Positions 8,512 through 12,755 of a stretch of 12,755 nucleotides of DNA are shown in pieces (position 1 is the stretch's first letter; the number at the start of each line of letters is the position of its first letter). The notes beneath the pieces are model-generated. The model saw only the letters and a program-made list of their open reading frames with translations. It did not search any database and had not been told where the DNA came from. Source of the stretch: a bacterium (lineage in GTDB: Bacteria > UBP14 > UBA6098); the NCBI GenBank assembly GCA_030642425.1, contig DAOWNU010000012.1, forward strand, positions 1 through 12,755. Direction: 5' to 3'. The translations under genes were made by a program, and so were the position numbers.

Positions 8512-8622
8512 CGTTACACCGCTTTGCGGTGTAACGCAGGGGCGACGCTCCGCGTCGAAAGGGAGGGAGAGGAGATGACGCAGAGCGTTGGGAAAAACGC
8601 TACGACGCAGAGCATCGTAGCG
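8512..8622. repeat. Cluster of four palindromes after ftsA
   Basis: Four perfect inverted repeats in 111 bases. First: 8512-8522 with 8526-8536 (11-bp stem CGTTACACCGC, loop TTT). Second: 8543-8548 with 8552-8557 (CGACGC, loop TCC). Third: 8584-8589 with 8596-8601 (AGCGTT). Fourth: 8598-8605 with 8615-8622 (CGCTACGA, 9-nt loop). The third and fourth share bases 8598-8601 and cannot form together. A 10-base direct repeat GACGCAGAGC occurs at 8577-8586 and 8604-8613. No T-run follows any stem, so these are not simple intrinsic terminators. The pattern resembles dispersed REP-like elements. That family membership is inference. It could also act as an RNA processing or stability element between ftsA and ftsZ. 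Confidence 0.8.
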
Positions 8623-8652
8623 AGGATAATAAAAAGGGATTTATAGAAAGTT

Positions 8653-8699
8653 AAAAAATGCAATACAAAATTAGCAATACAAAATTAGCAATTTAAAAT
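8653..8699 (+). repeat. Left arm of inverted repeat, with 14-bp tandem repeat
   Basis: CAATACAAAATTAG occurs twice in tandem (8661-8674 and 8675-8688) and is followed by CAATTTAAAATG, whose last three bases are the start codon of the enclosed gene. Bases 8683-8699 pair with 9069-9085 at 16 of 17 positions. Further left, the modules AATTAGC and AAAATG-CAAT recur in inverted form in the right arm, with two 7-base insertions. Confidence 0.8.
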
Positions 8700-9069
8700 G
8701 AAAGAGAATAAGAAAAAAAGCGGCGATGATTTAGCGGAACGGTTTCTTGACCTGGCAGTGCGAGTTATTAAGCTTATCAATGCTTTGCCAAAGACGTCTA
8801 TTGGAAAGCATCTCGGAGGACAACTTATGCGTTCAGGAACATCTCCGGGGTCGAATTATGAAGAAGCCCGCGGCGCCGAATCGAGAGCCGATTTTATCCA
8901 TAAGCTGTGTATTGTCCTGAAAGAATTGAAAGAATCCCGTTTTTGGCTTAGGGTAATACAACGCACAAAAATCTTAAAACCTCAAAGGGTTGAACCACTT
9001 ATCGAAGAGTGTGAAGAATTGATTGCCATTGTTGCAAAAAGCATCGTAACCGCTAAATCGAGGAAATAA
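8698..9069 (+). CDS. Four-helix-bundle protein, S23 / 23S rRNA intervening-sequence protein family
   Basis: Small predicted cytoplasmic protein of 123 residues, the usual size of the family, with four amphipathic helices: about 10-30, 36-60, 62-90 and 97-118. The diagnostic block is GGQLMRSGTSPGSNYEEA (40-57), then ESRADFIHKL (61-70) and LKELKESRFWLRVI (74-87), conserved across S23 and related proteins. The molecular role of this family is unknown. Homologues sit in 23S rRNA intervening sequences or as stand-alone genes, and the distantly related Avd proteins work with reverse transcriptases in diversity-generating retroelements, none of which is seen here. The start ATG (8698) has no good Shine-Dalgarno. 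Start and stop codons both lie in the ends of the inverted repeats. The gene looks AT-richer than its neighbours and has no evident link to cell division. Confidence 0.85.
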   Translation: MKENKKKSGDDLAERFLDLAVRVIKLINALPKTSIGKHLGGQLMRSGTSPGSNYEEARGAESRADFIHKLCIVLKELKESRFWLRVIQRTKILKPQRVEPLIEECEELIAIVAKSIVTAKSRK

Positions 9070-9107
9070 TTTTGAATTGCTAATTGCTAATTGATCATTT
9101 TGAATTG
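9069..9107 (+). repeat. Right arm of inverted repeat, with 7-bp tandem repeat
   Basis: Begins at the last base of the TAA stop. ATTTTGAATTGCTAATT (9069-9085) is the inverse of 8683-8699 with one mismatch. AATTGCT occurs twice in tandem (9075-9081, 9082-9088) with a third partial copy. A second outer copy, CATTTTGAATTG (9096-9107), is the inverse of the left-arm CAATTTAAAATG at 8689-8700 with one mismatch. Confidence 0.8.
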
Positions 9108-9127
9108 AATGTTAGTTTCGTAACCTA

Positions 9128-9160
9128 TTGTAATTACTTGAATTACGAATTTTATAGAAT
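9128..9160 (+). promoter_or_regulatory. Possible ftsZ promoter
   Basis: TTGTAA (9128-9133) and TTTATA (9151-9156) are 17 bases apart, an acceptable sigma-70-like pair in a very AT-rich leader between the inserted element and ftsZ. The overlapping inverted repeat GTAATT/AATTAC (9130-9135, 9141-9146) could be an operator or chance. AT-rich DNA produces such matches easily, so this is tentative. Confidence 0.3.
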
Positions 9161-9177
9161 GTAATATTTAAATCTTC

Positions 9178-9186
9178 AAGGAGGTG
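9178..9186 (+). promoter_or_regulatory. Strong Shine-Dalgarno of ftsZ
   Basis: AAGGAGGTG, a near-complete match to the anti-Shine-Dalgarno, with GGAGG ending six bases before the GTG at 9191. It is the strongest ribosome-binding site in the window and fixes the GTG as the start. It fits the high FtsZ demand and independence from upstream translation. Confidence 0.85.
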
Positions 9187-9190
9187 TATT

Positions 9191-10468
9191 GTGGTATTCG
9201 AGTTGGACAAGCCGGAAGATGTCGCAGGGCCAGCCGTTATCAAAGTTGTGGGAATCGGTGGAGCCGGGGGAAACGCTGTTGAACGCATGATCGCATCGGG
9301 GCTGATGGGCGTCGAGTTCGTGTCGGTCAACACGGATCAACAGGCGCTATTCCGAAGTAGCGCGACCCAGAAAATCGCGATAGGCACGCGCCAAACAAAG
9401 GGGCTGGGGGCCGGAGGAAATCCCGAAATCGGGCGAAAGGCTGCCGAGGAAGACCGGGATCAGGTTCTCGACATCCTCGACGGCGCCGATATGGTCTTTA
9501 TCACAGCGGGCATGGGTGGCGGCACCGGCACGGGAGCGGCCGGAGTGGTTGCGGAAATCGCGAAAGAGATCGGCGCGCTGACCGTGGCGGTGGTGACCAA
9601 ACCCTTCGATTTCGAGGGGCACCGCAGGGCGGAAAACGCCGAGAAAGGCGTCGATGCGCTCAAGGATTTCGTCGATACGCTGATAATAATCCCGAACCAG
9701 CGTCTTCTGTCCGTCGTCGAGAAGAACACGCCGCTGATCGAGGCGTTCAGCATCGCCGACGAGGTGCTGCATCACGCGACGCGCGGAATTAGCGACCTGA
9801 TAACGATTTCAGGAATCGTGAACCTGGACTTCGCGGACGTTCGCACCGTGCTCTCCGGCATGGGCGGCGACGCCCTTATGGGCACCGGGATAGCCGGGGG
9901 CGAGAACCGCTCTATCGAGGCCGCCCGCGGGGCAATATCGAGCAGCCTGCTCGAGGACGTCTCTATCGAAGGGGCGAAGGGCGTGTTGATAAATATCACG
10001 GGAAGTCCCGAGATGTCCCTGTTCGAGGTCAACGAGGCCGCGACGCTCATCTCCGAAGCCGCCGGGCCAGAGGCCAATGTCATATTCGGCGCTGTCGTAA
10101 GCCCCGAATTGCAGGACGAGATCAGAGTTACCGTGATAGCGGCGGGTTTCAGCAGGGGCAAGCGGAAGTCGAGGATATTCGACACGTCGAAGTTCAGCAA
10201 GCCGGCGGGGGACATTTTTACTACCAATGTCCAGAACGCTGCCGGGGACGAGCAAAGACCGACAATTGCGCCGACTTTCATCCCGCGTTTTGAAGATGGC
10301 GGCAATATCGCGGAAAATGCCGATCAGACAGCGGTCGAAAACGAGGAAACTGCCGAGCTGGTTTATGCCGAAGCCGCTCCCGCGGAAATACCCTCGCGTC
10401 CGAAACTGGAATCTTATTCAACGGACGATTACGAAATACCGGCGTTTATGCGCAAGCGCCAAAGATAA
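9191..10468 (+). CDS. ftsZ: Cell division protein FtsZ
   Basis: Tubulin-like GTPase that polymerises into the Z-ring. It has 425 residues. The nucleotide-binding start VVGIGGAGGNAVERM is at about 19-33, the tubulin signature GGGTGTG at 109-115, TKPFDFEG at 136-143, and the catalytic T7 loop NLDFADV at 211-217 with both acidic residues (D213, D216). The globular core ends near residue 320. A hydrophilic linker of about 90 residues, rich in Glu and Ala, leads to the conserved C-terminal peptide DYEIPAFMRKR (about 413-423), which binds FtsA and other partners. The start is GTG with a very strong Shine-Dalgarno. Separated from ftsA by an inserted element, it is followed by a terminator and is the last gene of the cluster. 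Confidence 0.98.
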   Translation: MVFELDKPEDVAGPAVIKVVGIGGAGGNAVERMIASGLMGVEFVSVNTDQQALFRSSATQKIAIGTRQTKGLGAGGNPEIGRKAAEEDRDQVLDILDGADMVFITAGMGGGTGTGAAGVVAEIAKEIGALTVAVVTKPFDFEGHRRAENAEKGVDALKDFVDTLIIIPNQRLLSVVEKNTPLIEAFSIADEVLHHATRGISDLITISGIVNLDFADVRTVLSGMGGDALMGTGIAGGENRSIEAARGAISSSLLEDVSIEGAKGVLINITGSPEMSLFEVNEAATLISEAAGPEANVIFGAVVSPELQDEIRVTVIAAGFSRGKRKSRIFDTSKFSKPAGDIFTTNVQNAAGDEQRPTIAPTFIPRFEDGGNIAENADQTAVENEETAELVYAEAAPAEIPSRPKLESYSTDDYEIPAFMRKRQR

Positions 10469-10555
10469 AAAAAACGCGCGTGGGGACGCTTAACAGCTTG
10501 GGCTATACGGTCCAAGTCACTAACCCTCCTCAAAAAACCCACCTACGCGACCCCC

Positions 10556-10592
10556 GTGGCCTCCCTCCCCCAGGGGAGGCCACATTTTGATT
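10556..10592 (+). terminator. Intrinsic terminator after ftsZ
   Basis: Perfect 10-bp GC-rich stem GTGGCCTCCC (10556-10565) with GGGAGGCCAC (10574-10583), 8-nt loop, followed by ATTTTGATT. The T-run is short, but the stem is very stable and lies 87 bases past the ftsZ stop. No T-run on the other strand. The bases between ftsZ and this stem (10469-10555) hold only weak small inverted repeats. Confidence 0.7.
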
Positions 10593-10638
10593 AACTCGAT
10601 GTTGAGTATTGTTATATTTCATTTCGTTGGGAGTGTAT

Positions 10639-10986
10639 ATGGACAAATACAGGCTGAATGCAGTTTTTTTGCATGTGAAAGATATCGAAAGGGCAAAGAC
10701 CTTCTACGGCGAAATACTTGGCCTTCCGTGTGGGAAAGTTTTCGAGGGCGACGTGGCATTCGATCTGGGCAACTCGCATCTGCTTCTGGTGCCGGACAGG
10801 GAAAGGGGCTGTCCACGCACCGGCGCGGATATCTGCCTGTGGACATCGGATATCAAATCCGCATACGGCGGCCTTGTTATAAAGGGGGTCAAGTTTTTCA
10901 AACCGCCCGCGAAGGAAAGCTGGGGCGGATGGCTCGCCGGCCTCTACGATTCCGAGGGCAACAGAATTTATCTGATACAGTGTTGA
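10639..10986 (+). CDS. VOC superfamily (glyoxalase/bleomycin-resistance-like) protein
   Basis: Small predicted cytoplasmic protein of 115 residues forming one vicinal-oxygen-chelate domain of paired beta-alpha-beta-beta-beta modules. The first module starts LNAVFLHVKDIERAKTFYGEILGL (6-29), the classic VOC opening, and runs to about SHLLLVP. The second starts near ADICLWTSDIKSAYGGL and ends with LYDSEGNRIYLIQC. Candidate metal-ligand histidines are H12 and H47, but the usual C-terminal Glu (as in the common NxIEL ending) is replaced by Tyr, so enzymatic metal use is doubtful. ATG at 10639 follows GGGAG (10629-10633). A TTG at 10609 in frame lacks such a site. Substrate cannot be predicted. It follows the ftsZ terminator and is probably transcribed independently. 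Confidence 0.8.
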   Translation: MDKYRLNAVFLHVKDIERAKTFYGEILGLPCGKVFEGDVAFDLGNSHLLLVPDRERGCPRTGADICLWTSDIKSAYGGLVIKGVKFFKPPAKESWGGWLAGLYDSEGNRIYLIQC

Positions 10987-11076
10987 CTGTTATGGAAAGA
11001 AGTAGGGGTGATTCGGTGGATCGCCTGTCCTTTGGTTATTCGGAAAGCGGAATGGCGCGCAGGCCCTCCACAATGT

Positions 11077-11137
11077 GTAAATATTTGTCGTTCCCTACGA
11101 GTAAATATTGTCATTTCGGGCTTGAACCGGAATTCAG
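11077..11137 (+). repeat. Degraded palindromic intergenic repeat
   Basis: GTAAATATTTGTCGTT (11077-11092) and GTAAATATTGTCATTT (11101-11116) are near-copies. The second continues into a decayed palindrome, TTTCGG with CCGGAA around GCTTGAA (about 11115-11132). Such GTCATT-CGGG-CTTGA-CCGGAAT sequences recall dispersed palindromic repeats of many genomes. It lies in the 214-nt convergent gap between the VOC and radical SAM genes, where I see no gene. Confidence 0.45.
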
Positions 11138-11175
11138 CGGGCTGTGCGGCGGGCAATTTTGCATTGAATCTTCAT

Positions 11176-11199
11176 AAGAAAAGGTCGGGGAACCCGACC
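11176..11199 (-). terminator. Intrinsic terminator of the radical SAM gene
   Basis: Read on the - strand: a 7-bp stem GGTCGGG / CCCGACC (11193-11199 with 11183-11189), loop TTC, then TTTTCTT (11182-11176). It begins one base after the TAG stop of the - strand gene. On the + strand there is no T-run, so it serves mainly the - strand. Confidence 0.75.
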
Positions 11200-11200
11200 C

Positions 11201-12697
11201 CTACCGGATTCGCTCAAAACCACTATCGATGGGCGCGATTATTTCGTCGTTGAGATCGATACCCGCCTTTTTAAGTGAAATTCGAATGCCCGAGCCGTTG
11301 GCCATCTCGATAAGCGCGTGGGTGATCTCCCTGTCGCAGGTCGAAAGCGCCGCCGACAGACGGCTTCGGGCGGAATAGTTCAGTTCGAGCTTGAGATTTG
11401 GGATGCCGTGTAAGGCGCTTTTCAATCTCCCAAAACGGGCGGACAACTCCGTGTGCGACAGCATCGGTTCCGCGCTGAACCTCGAATGAGGCTTTGGAAT
11501 AAAGGGATTTACGCTGCATGAGACGCGAATATCCGCCGCCCCGACGATTCCCTCGATGGCCGCAATATTCTGCTCGATATCCGCCATGGACTCGCCCGGC
11601 AGGCCGATTATCCAATAGAGTTTCATCTCGACGAAACCGAGACGCGAGAGCTTCTGCGCCGCCGCGATCATGTCTTCGGGAGGTATCCATTTGCCGATTT
11701 TCCGGGCCAATTTTTCCGAGGCCGTTTCCGGGGCGAAGGTTACGGTTTTCAAACCGCTTTCCGCAAGCAATTTTAGAGAATCCGCGGATATTCTGTCGAG
11801 CCGGATGCTCGATGTGTGCACTTTTACGCCGCGTTCACGAAAGCCCTCGATAATCGCCATAAGTTCGTCGTGCTCCGCGATAGCGCTGCCGACCAGACCG
11901 ACCCTTTCCGCAGATTGGCCGAAGTCGTCGAACGCTTGCAGGATTGCCTTTGCCGTGAAATTCTCGAAGGGCAACCCGAGCCATCTGCTAGCGCAAAACC
12001 CGCATGAGAAAGGACATCCCCTCTGAACTTCGACAAGAAACATGTTCCTGAAATGCCCGAAGCTGGTGAGAATGGGCGTATAGGCCGGTTCGGTTCGGTT
12101 CGCGCCCGCCTTTTGGATATCGCCGCCGTCGTCGCGGGAAGGTATCCATGCGCCTTCGATAATTGCCGACTCGTCGAGAATGGCTTCTTTGTCTGCAAGT
12201 CCGGGTGGGTTGTTCCGGAGGATTTCAGGGAAGCGCGTCGCCCAGTCCGCGCCGTCGCCGAGAACGATCAGATCGAAAAAATACGCGAAGGGGAAGGGGT
12301 TGAGCGTGAGGGCATTGCCACCACCGACAATAATCGGACCTTTATCAGATCGGTCTTCGGCTTTCAAAGGGACGCCGGACGCTCGCAGCATCTCCAGAAA
12401 ATTCAAAATGTCCAATTCAAATGGCATCGAAACGGCGATTACCGGGAATTCAGATAATTTCCGCCCGCCTTCGAGAGATGTGAATTCGCCCACTTTCTCG
12501 AAAAAAAACCGCTCTGTTAGAATATGTGGATATTCCCTGAGAAGGCCGTAGAGCCATTGGTAGCCGATATTTGACATCCCGACCTCGTAGCGGTTGGGAT
12601 AGACCCACGCTAAAAGCTGGCTCCAGCCCATCGGGCGCGGATCGAAGGGGCAAAGCTCGGGGGGGAGAAAATTTTTATGTGTGCTTTTTTTTTTCAA
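11201..12697 (-). CDS. Radical SAM protein with N-terminal cobalamin-binding-like domain
   Basis: Predicted [4Fe-4S] radical S-adenosylmethionine enzyme, 498 residues, stop TAG at 11203-11201. The cluster motif is CPFSCGFC (C228, C232, C235) within VEVQRGC. Further radical SAM marks are TFAPETASEKLARKIGK (about 320-336) and KLYWIIGLPGES (359-370). The first ~160 residues (YPNRYEVGMSNIGYQWLYGLL, VIAVSMPFELDI, IIVGGGNALTLNPFPFAYFFDLIVLGDG) match the Rossmann-like B12-binding domain in related families such as TIGR03960. The DxHxxG cobalamin ligand motif is absent, so B12 may not bind. Substrate unknown. The TTG start at 12697 has no Shine-Dalgarno, and a run of ten A follows it, so the true N-terminus may differ. 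Met23 is another candidate. Confidence 0.85.
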   Translation of the reverse strand: MKKKSTHKNFLPPELCPFDPRPMGWSQLLAWVYPNRYEVGMSNIGYQWLYGLLREYPHILTERFFFEKVGEFTSLEGGRKLSEFPVIAVSMPFELDILNFLEMLRASGVPLKAEDRSDKGPIIVGGGNALTLNPFPFAYFFDLIVLGDGADWATRFPEILRNNPPGLADKEAILDESAIIEGAWIPSRDDGGDIQKAGANRTEPAYTPILTSFGHFRNMFLVEVQRGCPFSCGFCASRWLGLPFENFTAKAILQAFDDFGQSAERVGLVGSAIAEHDELMAIIEGFRERGVKVHTSSIRLDRISADSLKLLAESGLKTVTFAPETASEKLARKIGKWIPPEDMIAAAQKLSRLGFVEMKLYWIIGLPGESMADIEQNIAAIEGIVGAADIRVSCSVNPFIPKPHSRFSAEPMLSHTELSARFGRLKSALHGIPNLKLELNYSARSRLSAALSTCDREITHALIEMANGSGIRISLKKAGIDLNDEIIAPIDSGFERIR

Positions 12698-12755
12698 AAA
12701 AGGGCAAGGTCGAGCCGCCCCCGCAGTTCACGAATCGCTTTTTATTATTGAGATA

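Larger units (their letters stand above)
8653..9107 (+). mobile_element. Putative orphan IVS-like element carrying a four-helix-bundle gene
   Basis: A single gene of the 23S rRNA intervening-sequence protein family, closed at both ends by AT-rich inverted repeats, sitting in the otherwise gapless dcw operon between ftsA and ftsZ. In Leptospira and Coxiella, intervening sequences in 23S rRNA genes have this plan: a long stem whose loop encodes the S23 protein. No rRNA sequence is present here, so this would be an orphan copy. I see no transposase, no reverse transcriptase and no obvious target-site duplication. The limits given are those of the recognisable repeats. Mobility is inferred, not shown. 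Confidence 0.45.

Noticed and set aside
8512..8536. Intrinsic terminator after ftsA
   Set aside because: Perfect stem but no T-run on the + strand after it. Reclassified as part of a palindromic repeat cluster.
8287..8646. + strand open frame crossing the ftsA end and the hairpin array
   Set aside because: Arg-rich, runs through palindromes, no start signal, overlaps ftsA out of frame.
8698..9069. Avd gene of a diversity-generating retroelement
   Set aside because: Avd has a similar fold, but there is no reverse transcriptase, template repeat or variable repeat in the window.
8650..9120. Insertion sequence with transposase
   Set aside because: The only gene is an S23-family protein. No transposase motifs and no clear target-site duplication.
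10587..10620. Promoter for the VOC gene
   Set aside because: TTGATT and TATATT are present but the spacing is about 20 bases, too poor to call.
10992..11177. Possible 61-codon gene right after the VOC stop (ATG at 10992)
   Set aside because: No Shine-Dalgarno, and its C-terminal part (CHFGLEPEFSG) is the translation of a palindromic intergenic repeat. No family resemblance.

Overview
This window is the 3' part of a division and cell wall (dcw) gene cluster of a Gram-negative-type bacterium, followed by a short accessory region. On the + strand the order is mraY (its 3' part only), murD, ftsW, murG, murC, murB, ftsQ, ftsA, a small four-helix-bundle gene, and ftsZ. After a terminator comes a small VOC-fold gene. 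A convergent radical SAM gene on the - strand runs to the right edge. The cluster is complete enough to be confident of every dcw call. The species cannot be named from the sequence. The gene order, the MurC variant TTLEAEHMECY and the overall style fit a deep-branching, non-proteobacterial lineage (possibly the FCB side or a candidate phylum), but that placement is weak inference.

Region 1-8501 is one tightly packed transcription unit. Neighbouring genes share bases at every junction: mraY/murD TAATG, murD/ftsW 17 nt, ftsW/murG 95 nt, murG/murC ATGA, murC/murB TTGA, murB/ftsQ ATGA, ftsQ/ftsA 19 nt. The products act in sequence. MurC, MurB and MurD build the cytoplasmic UDP-MurNAc-peptide. 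MraY and MurG turn it into lipid I and then lipid II. FtsW polymerises lipid II at the septum. FtsQ and FtsA join the divisome, and FtsA tethers FtsZ to the membrane.

Region 8502-9190 breaks this packing. Between ftsA and ftsZ lie a cluster of four perfect hairpins (8512-8622) and then a 123-codon gene of the S23 / 23S rRNA intervening-sequence protein family. That gene is bracketed exactly at its start and stop codons by AT-rich, modular inverted repeats. This looks like an orphan intervening-sequence-like element inserted into the most conserved part of the dcw operon. It is the main point of interest in the window. ftsZ downstream has a very strong Shine-Dalgarno sequence, a GTG start and an AT-rich leader that may carry its own promoter.

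Region 10469-12755 holds the ftsZ terminator, a 115-aa VOC protein, a 214-nt convergent gap with a degraded palindromic repeat and the terminator of the - strand gene, and a 498-aa radical SAM protein. The N-terminus of the radical SAM protein is uncertain because of a run of ten A residues at its predicted TTG start.
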